Below, in pieces: positions 1 to 10,785 of a DNA stretch of 64,000 nt. The notes beneath the pieces are model-generated. The model ran no database searches, was not told the DNA's origin, and saw only the letters and a list, made by a program, of their open reading frames with translations. The position numbers and the translations under genes were made by a program. The stretch lies in assembly GCF_964355755.1 (NCBI RefSeq), contig NC_092672.1, positions 27,834,501-27,898,500 on the forward strand, in the 5' to 3' direction. The DNA is from Antedon mediterranea (lineage: Eukaryota; Echinodermata; Crinoidea; Comatulida; Antedonidae). Position 1 is the first letter of the stretch, and each line of letters starts with the position of its first letter.

Positions 1-1758
1 CTCAACCTCCACCTTCTTGCTTAAGTGCATACCTCGTGAAGCTATGTCTGCAGGATTATTTGCAGTATCCACGTGTCTCCACTGCTCGCACTCACTTCCT
101 TCGTGAATGATTGACAACCTATTTGCTACAAAGGTGCTAAATCTTGTTTTGTTGTTTCTTATGTAGTTTATAACTAGCATGCTATCGGTCCAGAATATTA
201 CTCTTTTGAATGTGGTGTCAACTTCTTCTCGAACTAGACTTGCACATTTAACTGCTAGAGTTGCAGCGGTCAATTCTAGTCTGGGAATCGTCATCTTCTT
301 AAGAGGTGCCACTCTTGATCGTCCATAAATTATGTTACTGTCGATCGTTTCTCCTACCTGCGACCGCACATATATAGCAACTCCATAACCATTTTCGCTT
401 GCGTCCGCAAACACGTGAAGTTCTTGGTCGGTTCTAAGTTTACATGTAACAAACCTGGGCACACGCAATTCCTCAACTAGAGGTAAGCTCTCTAGCCAGC
501 GTTTCCACCTACGTAATTCATTTCCCTCAACTGGATTATCCCAATTCTTGCCTTTCTTGATTAGTTCTTGAAGAAGAATCTTAGGTGTTAACATCACGGG
601 CGATGCCAGTCCCATAGGATCAAACACCGAGCTTATTGTAGATAATATGCCCCTTCGGGTACATGGCTGCTCTGTGATACTCGAAAGCTGATAACATAGA
701 CAGTCACTCCTTGGGTCCCATTGAACTCCAAGTGCCCTTTCGCTTGGAATTCCTTCTTCCTTAAATGCTAGGGCTTGCAGTTCCTTTGATCTGTTCTCTA
801 CTGGAACAGAGTTGATGACATCTCGTCTGTTACTGGTCCATTTAGCTAGATTAAACCCGCCTTTTGCACAGAGTTCCTTAAGGTTTTTTACCATATTTAT
901 ACCATCAGATGTTGATCCAACTGACTTCAAGCAGTCATCAACATAGAAGTTGCGTAGTAACGTCTGCGAGACTTCATCTTCTTGGCTTGGTCTATTGTCT
1001 AAAGCTGTTTGTCTTAAAGCCATATTGGCGCAAGCGGAAGAAGACGCTGCTCCAAACAAATGTGCTGTCATTCTATACTCCACTGGTTGCTGGTTGACAT
1101 CTCCAATGGTAAACTGTTCCAAGTAATACAGTCCTTCACTATTGCTCTCTGTCTTGCTATCGACTTCGTGTTCGAATGCCTTTATGAATGCGTTGTACTC
1201 TGTTGCCTCACCATTGTATGGTTTAATTCTCCGTCGTGGCAGCTGGGCCTTCTGCTGACTTGTAACAATTGCCTTTGCCATCTCTATTTGTTGACGGATC
1301 AGCATGTTCATCGCATCATCGGTTGGGGCACAATGCTTAACTGGTTTTATTTCATTGGTTTGCCCATCTTCATTGTATTGATTTTCAAGTCCGTTATCGT
1401 GTAATTCTAAATCTTCTTCGATCCTATCGTTTACAATGAATCGTCTCATCCGGTCTTGGGCTGATTCAACTGGTAAATTGACACTTAATTCTTCGTCTCG
1501 TTCCTCTATTTTATCTATTTCTTTATCCAGAGCACTTGCTCTTGCTAGGGATGTAGCTGCTTCTTCTCTGATATTAAGCAGTTCTAATTCTGCCTCTGCC
1601 TCGAGTTTAGCCTTGGCAGCAAGAGCTTTCTTAATCCTAAACTCCTCCTTTGCCTTGGCCACAGCAGCATCGGCCCTTGCCTCTGCTGCGTTCAATCTGA
1701 GTGAAGTAGTTGACCCTCTACTTGATTTAGACGTGAGTCTTGACGATGTTGTTGACAT
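1..1758 (-). mobile_element. Pao/BEL retrotransposon ORF with gag joined directly to mid-RT; runs off the left edge
   Basis: An open frame of 586 codons starts at the ATG at 1758 and is still open at base 1. The N-terminus is an alanine/glutamate-rich coiled coil (about residues 15-85). It is followed by a Pao gag segment (RIKPYNGEATEYNAFIKAFE, then YYLEQFTIGD near 1100). The same frame then continues directly into the middle of Pao reverse transcriptase (YRMTAHLFGAASSSACANMA, RNFYVDDCLKSV), the RT tail (SVFDPMGLASPVMLTPKI) and RNase H (VFADAS, RLELTAA, FWTDS, NNPADIASRG). The gag C-terminus, zinc knuckles, aspartic protease and N-terminal RT normally found between are missing, so about the central third of a normal gag-pol has been lost without breaking the frame. 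Integrase would lie left of the window. It cannot be autonomous in this form. Family assignment rests on recognised Pao/BEL motifs. Confidence 0.85.
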
Positions 1759-2639
1759 AATAATAGAAATCTCCTACCTTATGTTATTTTCGTAATAATG
1801 TAACTGCCCTAAAAATAATGCGAGTGATAGTCGTTATTCAAGTCCAACACCCAAAGTGCTCCTTTATTCCTGTTTCTTGAATGTGAACCAGATTACTAAA
1901 ACAAAACATAACAATGACCTATAAATGCATGTCTAGCAATATATGTGGCTCCTTAAGCGTCAAACTGAAAAGTTTTGTATTTAAGTTAAAACAAACAATA
2001 TAAAAGACGATCCCTTAAACTAATTAAAAATGCAAAACCGTGTCGTCATAGCAACCGATAACAAAATCCTTGCGGTTAACTCCTCCTACAACGACGCGAC
2101 ACCTACATGCCAGACATTGTACAGCTATACGTAAATCAATTAAAATGATCACATGAACTATAAAGTTTTGCGAAGATTATCATAACTATAGTATCCAGGT
2201 GCTTAATGCAATGCAGTAACTTTAACAATGAATTATAAATACTAATACTTAGTAAATGATTAAATTAAGGTACAACAGGTCAAAGCCATATCTCATCAAT
2301 ATAATAGGCCTAGGCCTAGCTAGGTAACATAACCGAAATTAATGGCGTCTCAATAGAACTTGGCCTAATAACATTAAATCTGTATGAGTTATTGATCAAT
2401 AAATGTAGCGGAATGCAGCTTACCGAAAATAGCAAAGTCACCCGCTATCTGCAGTACATAAACAATTCAAGTAAATATCAAAAATTAAACAATATGTCAA
2501 TATCCTATAATTAAAGTCACTAGCTGTGATCATACATCCTCTCCTCTCTAATGCAAGATACCTCTCCTCACATGGTCCTAAAATGACGTCATTTTCTTAA
2601 TAATGCGCCCTCTCTAAATATGAACTAGTTTGGGACCAA
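1759..2639. other. Non-coding stretch upstream of the Pao ORF
   Basis: AT-rich sequence with no convincing coding frame. It should contain the leader and possibly the 5' LTR of the minus-strand Pao element, but no second LTR is in the window to define it. The segment near 2583-2620 holds an AGAGAGGGCGC-type motif like one in the LTR of the other Pao element (27.7 kb), which is only suggestive. Confidence 0.3.
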
Positions 2640-3975
2640 ACACTTACAGATAACTGAAATTAAACTAACAGGGCGGTAATTTAGGGGATCAGACTTGCTG
2701 CCATTTTTAAAAATCCACTTATCCAACTTAGAATATTACCTTGAATGCCATAAGCTTGCAATTTAATTTTCAACCTAATGTGCGGAAATGTGTCGAAAGC
2801 TTTACGGCAGTCCAAGTATATAACATCAACGAGATGTCTGTCGGCGAGAGCATTTTCTACATCATGAAAAAATTCAAGCAATTGTATTAAACAAGAACGA
2901 TTAGTACGAAATCCATGTTGATGTTTGGTGAGTATATTTTTGGTTTCGAGATGGATCATGATTGTGTTAGTTATGATTTTTTCTAATATCTTACAGATAA
3001 CTGAAGTTAAACTAACAGGGCGGTAATTTAGGGGATCAGACTTGCTGCCATTTTTGAAAATTGGTGTAATGGTTGCGTCTTTCCAGGCAGCTGGTATTTC
3101 ACCTGTTGCCAACGACTTTCTGAACACTAATAACTGTGGTCGGGATGTGTGGTCACAGCATTCTATCAAAACTTTAGGGTGGATAACATCAGGTCCAGGG
3201 GTGATGAATCACGAAGATTTTTAATATGCATTTTAACATCATCAAGTGTAAAGTCCACATCGATCAAAGGATGTCCATGAAAAACAGAAACCATGGTTGT
3301 AATATTACGCTCATCTTCTACTGTAAAAACTTTTGGAAGGCCTCGTTCATTATTTCACTTGCTTCCTTGTTGGTGGAAAAAAAAGATCCGTCCTGTTTTT
3401 TTAGTTTAGATACCCCTTTCTTAATTGAAGTTTGACTACGAACATAGCTATAATAATAATACCACATTTATATAGCGCCCTTTTCATGAGTAATCATGCT
3501 CAAAGGCGCTTTACAAGCATTATTACCCCAGTATTTTTTGGGATCAAACACGTATGGAAACATACCCCCATAATGCAGCCGGTAACGAGCGCAAAGTTGT
3601 GTCTAGATCTAACTGGGTACCCATTTATACACCTGGGTGGAGAGAGGCAATGTAAGTAAAGTATCTTGCCTACGGATACAAGCAATGCGGCGAGAGTTGG
3701 ATTCGAACCTAGGTCTGACGATCGGTAGTCCAACGTCCAACACACTGCGCCACACGCATATATAAAATGCTCTCGGATTTCTCTTAGCATTAAGTGCGAC
3801 ATCCTTCTCGAAATTAGCTTTAGCCATTCTTACTGCAGAAGTAGCATCATTTCTGGCCTTACAGTAATATTTATATCTTTTGTTAGATCTATGACGTCTG
3901 TAACGTTGCCATGCATCCTACTTCCTTTGAACTTTATTCAGTGCGAATTTTGTCATTCACTTCTGTTTACTTGGG
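2640..3975 (-). mobile_element. Degenerate non-LTR retrotransposon (LINE) RT fragment, interrupted by a SINE
   Basis: Read on the minus strand from about 3970, the sequence gives the pre-RT linker (KARNDATSAVRMAKANFEKD, then NAKRNPRAFY). A SINE interrupts it, and coding resumes with YVRSQTSIKKGVSKL and the RT core (LNYRPVSLTSVICKILEKII, HGFRTNRSC, VIYLDCRKAFDTFPH, LSWISGF). The coding stops near 2700, before the catalytic YxDD motif. There is a frameshift near 3190-3235 and an in-frame stop near 3925. The 71-bp segment encoding the YRPVSLTS region (2990-3060) recurs at 2643-2713 at the broken end. It resembles the Jockey/CR1/RTE group; the exact clade cannot be decided by eye. It is dead: truncated, frameshifted and interrupted. 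Confidence 0.8.
3448..3760 (-). mobile_element. tRNA-derived SINE inserted in the LINE
   Basis: On the minus strand the head (from 3760) carries an A-box-like GTGGCGCAGTGTG and a B box GGTTCGAATCC (3699-3709), as in tRNA-derived pol III promoters. The body ends in AAAGCGCCTTTGAGCATG, then GGGCGCTATATAAATG and a TATTATTATT tail. The LINE reading frame is open on both sides (NPRAFY before, YVRSQT after), so this is a nested insertion. A target-site duplication is not clear. Confidence 0.75.
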
Positions 3976-4930
3976 CGGAGGTTTGTGTTCACAAAATGAT
4001 AAAAGTTAAGTGATAAAAATGATTATTAAATATAAAACACAACTTTTCCTTTATAAACCTTATAATTTATCTTATATAAAAATAATAAATTATAATAACT
4101 AGATGGTACGCTCGCTTCGCTCGCGTACCATCTAGGTCGTGCCCACAGATGGTTCTCGAATACATAGTAATTTCAGCGTTAAAAAAAACTGGCGACTTCA
4201 AATGTACATGCAGGACAATAATACATGTCGTTTACAGAAACGAATAAATAAACACGGTGATTTATGTACTCAACTAAAATTAGCACCCTGGGAATTACTT
4301 CCGAAAAAGAAACTTGTCACAAAATAAGAAACAAACTGGATTTGTGTTTTGTATGTAACATTAGGGTTGAGGGATGGGGAAGAGGATGTGTGCAAAGACG
4401 AACAATTTTAAATATATTCTTTATCGATTTAGTAACGAAATATGAATTGTTTTCATGTTTTACAAATAATATACCACTAAACACAGTAAAACATTGCGAT
4501 TTAATACTTTGTTGAAACTGTCACCGTCATAGTCGATTGAAATAGTACAGTACATGTAACGATACATCACTAATACGACGTTTATATTTTTTTGTAGGTC
4601 AATTGTTTCTTAGAGCCAATTCATACTTAAGTTGTTTCCTAACCACCAAAGTTGTTCTGCGTTTAGGGCATGTGATCCTTCGTACTGTAGGCCTGTCCTC
4701 TACTGGCTTTACAACGCTACTCATGCCAGTGAGGGGGAGGGTGGTGGTGTTGGTGGTGGTTTAACTGCAATAATAAAGTTGATTGTACATAATAGACGGC
4801 GACTGGAAAGGCTAGCTCATTATGCGTTAAAAAAAAGATTCCACAGATTGGAAAAAAATGGATCGAATTTCTGTTGTGACTGTACTTGTCTTTACGACGC
4901 CTGAGGGAATAGACATTTGTGGAACAGAGA
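3976..4930. other. Intergenic, AT-rich; one perfect hairpin and a GGT-rich tract
   Basis: No coding region is supported. It contains the hairpin at 4099-4135 and a short GGTGGTGTTGGTGG purine/T tract near 4740-4760. The short open frames here lack family features. Confidence 0.4.
4099..4135. repeat. Perfect 13-bp inverted repeat (hairpin)
   Basis: CTAGATGGTACGC (4099-4111) is followed by an 11-nt loop and its exact reverse complement (4123-4135). The loop (TCGCTTCGCTC) is itself a near repeat. It is probably the palindromic end of a foldback element; no function is assigned. Confidence 0.8.
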
Positions 4931-5196
4931 TTGGAATGTTCCATTTATCGCAGATCAAAACATTTGTATAAACGTATATTAAATCTATCAAAATAGTATT
5001 TTTTAAAGAAAATCGGCCTGTCTTCAACATTATGATGCTGTACTCGAGCTGTTCAACTGGTTTTCAGCTATTAAAAACAATTATCGTAGGAGGAGATAGG
5101 AAAATGCGAAGCATCCTCGCATTATTGTATGCGGGTATTTTTCATGTTGGACATCCATTGGACAGTGTATACCACGACCACGAAACACCCCTATTT

Positions 5197-5384
5197 GGGG
5201 CAAATCGTTGAACCTAAATTCGTTTTAAATGTCAATAACTAATTATCTAACTCAATTTAATTAGTAAACATGGTTACATCAGATGGTTAAAATCAGTACC
5301 GAAAGTACGAACCAACTTTATATACCATCGAGTAAAAATTCTAGAAATAAACCGCGATTTATCGAATTTTGCCCTTACGTAAAT
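5197..5384 (+). repeat. Dispersed repeat, copy 1 (inverted relative to 18042-18237)
   Basis: This ~190-bp block contains CAAATCGTTGAACCTAAATT, then GTACCGAAAGTACGAACCAA and TTTTGCCCTTACGTAAAT. The reverse complement recurs with scattered mismatches at 18042-18237. It has no coding capacity and is probably a fragment of an unclassified mobile element. Confidence 0.75.
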
Positions 5385-5739
5385 TTATATATAATAGATA
5401 ATCATAATATTCATTTAATAATAAGTAATATTGCACAGAGTAGCCCTTTTCCTTAGGTTGATTTTTGTTTTTGTGTCCTTGGGTGGATTTTCTGGAGATG
5501 TTTCCTTTAAAACTGTATCAGTTCTCCCTTTCACCCTGCTCATTCGAGCGAGAATCATTGGTAACCCCTTTCTTTTCATTGTTACTTTTTGAGTTTTCAG
5601 TGGAAGAAACAAAAAAAAACTGTTTACCTTCTTCTGTTCCTTGCTTTCACTTGATTCGCTAATGTTCTGTTCTATGTCTGGCCTCGCAGTAGTATATCTT
5701 TGCCTTTTTAGTCGCGTGGAAGCGACTCTATAGTTCACT

Positions 5740-5753
5740 ATGTCGGTCGGTCG

Positions 5754-5788
<35 letters not shown>

Positions 5789-5852
5789 GGTCTTTCTGTC
5801 GGTCTGTCTGTCGGTCTGTCTGTCGGTCTGTCTGTCTGTCTGTCTGTCGGTC
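5740..5852. repeat. GTCT/GTCG microsatellite
   Basis: A (GTCTGTCG)n tetranucleotide tract, preceded by TATAGTTCACTATGTCGGTC and followed by GGTCCGGTATCACTATGC. The same flanks surround a second tract at 6420-6500, and a diverged version lies at 53890-53925 (repeated at 60817-60850). The tract therefore belongs to a dispersed element and is not an isolated microsatellite. Confidence 0.85.
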
Positions 5853-5924
5853 CGGTATCACTATGCGTTTTATCGCTTTATGACCTTATCTTGATATCAG
5901 TTTAATCTAGCTAAGTCAATTTTT

Positions 5925-6345
5925 CACAGAATATTCCTTATGGCCAGGAATCGATGTGGTTATGTTTTCACGGTGCGCAATAAAAAATTACGCGGTCTAC
6001 GCACGATTTAACGAAATCACAAACAACCATGAATCACAATTAAATAAAATTTGGTACTCATAAATTTCAGGGCATAAATCATCATATGGCAATACAATTA
6101 CGTGCGTAGCGCATGTAACGCCTGCGTACGCGCGCTTAAAATTTTCAAAATTTATTTTCGATGAAATAAGAGTACGTTTCAGGCAATTTTAAGCGTTTAC
6201 AAAATTGCCATGAGTGCGCAGATTTTTGCGCGCGCACTGCGCGTTAAATGTTATTGCGCACTCTTCTTGCCCGATTTCTGTTTTCTTGACTTACTTTTCA
6301 ACTCGAAATTACGTTATACGAGCACGTCAAAAGTGACAGGCTACG
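5925..6345 (+). repeat. Dispersed repeat, copy 1 (inverted relative to 34772-35262)
   Basis: A ~420-bp block rich in TGCGCA/GCGCGC alternations (ATTCCTTATGGCCAGGAATC to CAAAAGTGACAGGCTACGCA). The reverse complement is found at 34772-35262. It is bounded on both sides by the GTCT microsatellite with TATAGTTCACTATGTCGG flanks, which suggests one mobile unit. There is no coding sequence. Confidence 0.8.
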
Positions 6346-6419
6346 CACGTGTAAATTAAAAAAATATAAATGTTTTTAAACATTTCAACATTTTTAAACA
6401 TGTTCAGTAATTTCGGTCA

Positions 6420-6503
6420 GTATAGTTCACTATGTCGGTCGGTCCGTCTGTCTGTCGGTCTGTCTGTCTGTCGGTCTGTTTGTCTGTCGGTCCGGTATCA
6501 CTA
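6420..6503. repeat. Second GTCT/GTCG microsatellite with the same flanks
   Basis: TATAGTTCACTATGTCGGTC then a GTCTGTCG tract and GGTCCGGTATCACTATGC, directly repeating the arrangement at 5725-5875. Confidence 0.8.
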
Positions 6504-6504
6504 T

Positions 6505-6900
6505 GCATTGTAGCACGCGACTTAATGGCTGTTGGCCTTGTTCTTTTACATGTTCTTGTTCTTCGTCAGATTCACTTCCGCTGCCGCTGTCATCTGCAGT
6601 ATCTTGTGAGCTGAACACTTCATCAATATCTACTTCTGTGTCTGAATTTGGGTTTGCATTATCATGTGATTTATCTTTATCTGGTATTTGATTTGGTATT
6701 GGAGTGTGCACAAATGATTCCCACATACGATTAAAATAAGCCCCTGTTGATCCCATTGAGTTTGCTGATGTTTGCTGTAGGCCTTTTTCAGTGTTGCAAT
6801 AGTATGACCTTCTTGGTGAAATTGAAAGCATACTCTATTAGCCTTACATTGATAAGCTTCGTGTCCATTTTTCATTAGTATAATTTCGAGGTGCATGACG
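6505..6900 (-). pseudogene. Relic of a zinc-knuckle gag/ORF1-like protein
   Basis: Two overlapping minus-strand frames make one broken protein. The first has KNGHEAYQCKANRVCFQFHQ then EGHTIATLKK, which resembles a pair of CCHC knuckles with several cysteines lost. After a frame change the second has a serine/aspartate/glutamate-rich tail (DTADDSGSGSESDEEQEHVK) that runs into the GTCT microsatellite. This resembles ORF1/gag of a retroelement; the class is uncertain. Confidence 0.45.
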
Positions 6901-7850
6901 AAGGCGTGATTTGGGGAATTATAATACAGTTCTATGGTGGGTATTGAAAAACAATATCCAAGTCATTGAGTCCAAAACAAAGTCTCTATAGACATTTTAG
7001 TCGCATTGTGCATACAAACATTGGTAAATGGTGTCGAGGGTCAATTGTTGTATTTCTGGTCATTTTTTCGTAAAATGTTTCATTAGAGCAAATATAAATA
7101 TGTACATTCTTAACAAGTTTTTTAAAAAATCAACTCTCTAGCCATAGTGGTTTTAGATATATAGGAACCTGTAATTTCACCCCTAATTTGCATATTTCAT
7201 GTAACTTGTACTGATAATGTGAGTGATACAGGTGTGATTTTGAGATTTGCTTAACAGTCCTATGTTGGCTATTAGAAACCTGTATTCGAGTCATTTGAAG
7301 GCAAAACAAAGTCTCTACAGACATTTTAGTTGTTTCATTATATATTCAATATTGAGAAATGGGGTCGAGGGTCAAATGTCATACTTCCGGTCAATTTTTT
7401 GTAAAATGTTTCATTGGAGCAAATATAAATATGTACATTCAGAATACGGCTGTGAAAAAAATCAACTCTCTAGCATTAGTGGTTTTCAAGATATAGGACA
7501 ATTGTAATTTTTCCCCCTTATTTGCATATTTTATTTAAATTTTATTACTAATTTTAATACTTTTTGAGATGTGTGACAAAGGTGTGATTTTGAGAATTAC
7601 AAAGTGGTCCTATGCTGGCTATTAGGAACCTATGTCTGGGTCATTTGAGGGCAAAATAAAGTCTCTACAGACATTTTAGTCACATTGTGTATGCAAACAT
7701 TGAGAAATAGGGTCGAAGATCAAATGTTGTACTTCCGGTCACTTTTTCGTAAAATGTTTCATTAGAGTAAATATAAATATATACATTTTGAATAAATCAG
7801 TGAAAAAATCTCTCTCGGACTAGTAGTTTTTGAGATATGTGTGATGCTCA
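6888..7850. repeat. Three-copy tandem array, unit about 330-350 bp
   Basis: The block AAAGTCTCTACAGACATTTT recurs near 6980, 7309 and 7659 (spacings 329 and 350 bp). Each unit also carries TTCGTAAAATGTTTCATTAG, AAATATAAATATGTACATT and a GTGTGATTTTGAGA start. The copies are clearly diverged. No protein is encoded; a local satellite or expanded element. Confidence 0.8.
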
Positions 7851-9334
7851 AATTTTGATCTCCTCATCATTTATGACCATCTAAAAAAAAAAATCTCTGT
7901 TTGCAATTTATTTCACTTTGGGCTGTTTTTTTTTTTATAGATTGACTAGCCTTTATAGTTAGACCATGATTGTAATTCTATAACAAAAAAAAAGAAAAAC
8001 AAAATGCTAAGAGATTAAAAAAAACAATATATATACAAATTTAGCAGAGAGATGTTAAATTAGATGGGTTTATTAAACATAAAATGTATTATAATTGTAT
8101 GAAGAAACAAATATGCATGTAGATGAAAAAACAAAAAAGACTATATAAAAAAAAAGTTTGTTAATGAAAATGTGTTATAGATAATTTATGTATAAAAAAA
8201 GGTAATATGCAAACAAATGAACAAAACTCTTAAAAAAACATGTATGATGAAAACAACATTGTTAATATAATAATATGTATAGAGTATTGAAATGAAAATG
8301 TCTTTAGAAAAAAATATATGTAAAGATATAGGAGCATAAGTATGGAAATAAGAGTGGGATGAACCCACATAAGATAAAAATAAAATTATTAATTTTATTA
8401 TTAATTTATAATGATGCTTGGAAACAAAAAGGTTAGCGAGGCAGTTTAGGCATCGTCTTTGTGTTATCTTTGGGGTTTTGTTTGTGTGTGTTTACTTTTA
8501 CTTATTTTGTAAGTGTAGTACGACATGGTAGGTTAGAAAGATCAGTTAGTCATAGGACAGATGTATGATATTATTTATAAAGATCAAAAAATACGCCTAC
8601 TACCACCATGTTTAGTTTACTTATTATAAGCACGCTGGCACCGACCATGAAATAAATTCATAGCTTCCCTTATTCCTCTATTTTTCACGTAGATTCATCA
8701 GTGATTCCCTACCTTCCCTAACACCTGTAGAAACATCGTCGGTGATGAATATGCGTTCACCTGTGAATAAATTATTTTTCAGGCATTTCGTAGGCATAGG
8801 GTAGGTGATGCTGATTTTCAGATTGATTGTTATTCTTTGAAACCAGAACAGTATCAACATTTTTATTGACAAATTGACAAAATATATTGAAATTAAACGT
8901 AAATTCCACCAATAAATACATTTGTATGTGATTCTCCTTTATAAAAAGTACTTATGAGGCCTACTTCTAAGATGTGGTATTCAGGATAAGTTAGTTAACA
9001 AATTGATTAATGGAGTTGCGAAACCTCTTGAAACAAACGCAATGGAGTAAATAATATCAACAAAAAGGTGAGTTTGTTGTGAAAAATGGGTGGAAATATT
9101 GAGTGTATTAGTGTTTGTGATAAGTATTTAATTATATTTATTGTAAAAAACAATAATAAATTAAACCTACTAAGTTTAAATTAAAATTATGTATAGATAA
9201 ACAATTATTGTTTTAAGCTGTCTTTTGTAATCTGTAATCTTAGCTCTTGGGTCGTGCTTTCGTGAATTTAGGCTTTATGCTACCCCTAAAATGACGTTGT
9301 TTGGTCGTCGGTCGTGATTGATTGAAATATATAT
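7851..9334. other. AT-rich intergenic sequence
   Basis: Poly-A/T runs and short low-complexity tracts (7875-8400). No coding region, RNA gene or recognisable element is seen. Confidence 0.4.
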
Positions 9335-9605
9335 TTATACTGGGTAACCTCTTCAGTCAAAGGTCTCCTAGAGGGCCCAGTTGGTGATCAGTGGCTGTGA
9401 TGTACTAATACACCGGGGTAACCCCCTATTCGTCTCGAAAGATGTACTAGGTTCTTTAAAGTGCACACGAGCTAGATGTTTACACTTATCAGAGAAGACT
9501 CGTTCTACCACCAGAACCATGGAGTGAGTGAGCCTCGAACCCCTGCCGATGTTATGGCTACGTAATTACGGTTCCACTGTCTTAACCGCTCGGCCACTCA
9601 CTCAC
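9335..9605 (-). mobile_element. tRNA(Leu/Ser)-like SINE
   Basis: On the minus strand, from about 9605: GTGGCCGAGCGGTTAAGAC (A box, typical of a Leu/Ser tRNA head), then GGGTTCGAGGC (B box at about 9532-9542). A ~190-bp non-tRNA body follows (GGGGGTTACCCCGGTGTATT, GAGGTTACCCAGTATAAATA) and ends in AT-rich sequence. The head lacks a complete tRNA fold and is joined to a body, so this is a SINE and not a tRNA gene. Confidence 0.75.
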
Positions 9606-10176
9606 TCAAAACGTAATGTTAAAACTAAAATACTATATTTCCTTGTCATAGATGGTATGTCCCTGGGAACTATTGTTCAAGGAAATGTATTAGAAGGTTA
9701 TTGTAATCGTGTAAATGTTTGAACTAAATTTTGTACTTCTAAACTTGTAGATAACTGAAAACAAAACAATATGTAAAAACACATTTTAATATTTATTTAT
9801 TTATATTATTATTACTACAATAAAAATGATGACAATGTAAGTCAATTTCTTTTTCGGCCGTGTTGTTAGTTTAATAACTGCTATTTTATTATTTATTATT
9901 TTACCATTGAAACACCTGTTCTAATCTGAAATTCCAATTTAATTGCGTCTATCCTAAACTTAATTTTGAGCTAAGGTTGATTTGCAGAGCATTTTCACTC
10001 TGTTTTATTATAATTTAATGTAGATGCCAATTACAGAGGAAAATGCAGAGGAAGTTCTTCAAGCAGTTAATAACATTACAACAACTGAACCAGATACGGT
10101 GGTGATATGATGATTGATGATTATGACGACGATAACTAAGATGAAAATGATTTGGAATTGGAAAAAAATAAATAAA
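9606..10176. other. Intergenic, AT-rich
   Basis: No supported gene or repeat. A short GAT/GAC-rich stretch lies near 10100-10150. Confidence 0.35.
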
Positions 10177-10320
10177 TTAAAGCCTGGTTCCCTCTATGAC
10201 GCAACGGAAGTACGTAAATGCAACGCAAGCGTGTTGACCAATGGCAAGTGACAGTTTGAATAACCCATCGCTTGTGATTTACTTACGTTGCGTCGCGTCT
10301 CTTATGGGAACCAAGCTTAA
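10177..10320. mobile_element. Short MITE, copy 1 of a TGGTTCCC family
   Basis: A ~140-bp element with imperfect terminal inverted repeats: AAGCCTGGTTCCC at the left, and a right end that reads AAGCTTGGTTCCC when reverse complemented. Both sides here are flanked by TTAA. The inside contains ACGCAACG near each end, CCAATGGCAAGTGACAG and CCCATCGCTTGTGATT. Related copies are at 16095-16249, 41291-41660 and 59560-59929. Confidence 0.8.
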
Positions 10321-10785
10321 ACATGGTAGCACTTTGTCGATGTTCGAATTGCATTCCCACATCCTTGATTTGCGCTAACATGCCTATTACTATTATTTTC
10401 TCAGTGTCCGCACCAAATTCGGATATAGTTGAAACGTGCTTAGCCACGTCTTAAACAATTACACTGTGTGACTTCATGAATTCAGTCTATCTATTTTTAA
10501 GTCATTTTGAAATCACCAAGTATCAATACAAACGTGTACACATTTAAAGTAGAATTTCTTTAATAATTTATTAATATAAACGATTTAGTAAAACTATGTT
10601 TAAAAAAAACATATATGTAAAGCACAAAAATTGTAATATTATTACAATTTTTAATAATAATGCCGTTTAAGTTAAAATCATTCCTTAACTGCATGCAGTT
10701 CCCGATTTCATAAATAAGTATGTTGAGAGGTAGGTAAAAGATAAGTATGACCACCACAAAGTATTATCCAAACAAAATATCCGCG
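10321..10785. other. Downstream flank of the oxidoreductase gene
   Basis: AT-rich sequence that should hold the 3' UTR of the minus-strand gene ending at 10786. On the minus strand, AATAAA-like motifs occur in the AT-rich tract around 10560-10700, but no single poly(A) site can be chosen. Confidence 0.35.

Noticed and set aside
5415-5861. 148-codon minus-strand frame rich in DRQTDRQT
   Set aside because: It translates the GTCT microsatellite and is not a credible protein.
6888-7850. CRISPR array
   Set aside because: The unit is over 300 bp and diverged, there are no short identical repeats with unique spacers, and the genome is animal.
9527-9605. tRNA-Leu or tRNA-Ser gene
   Set aside because: A and B boxes are present but it is fused to a SINE body and lacks a full tRNA structure.
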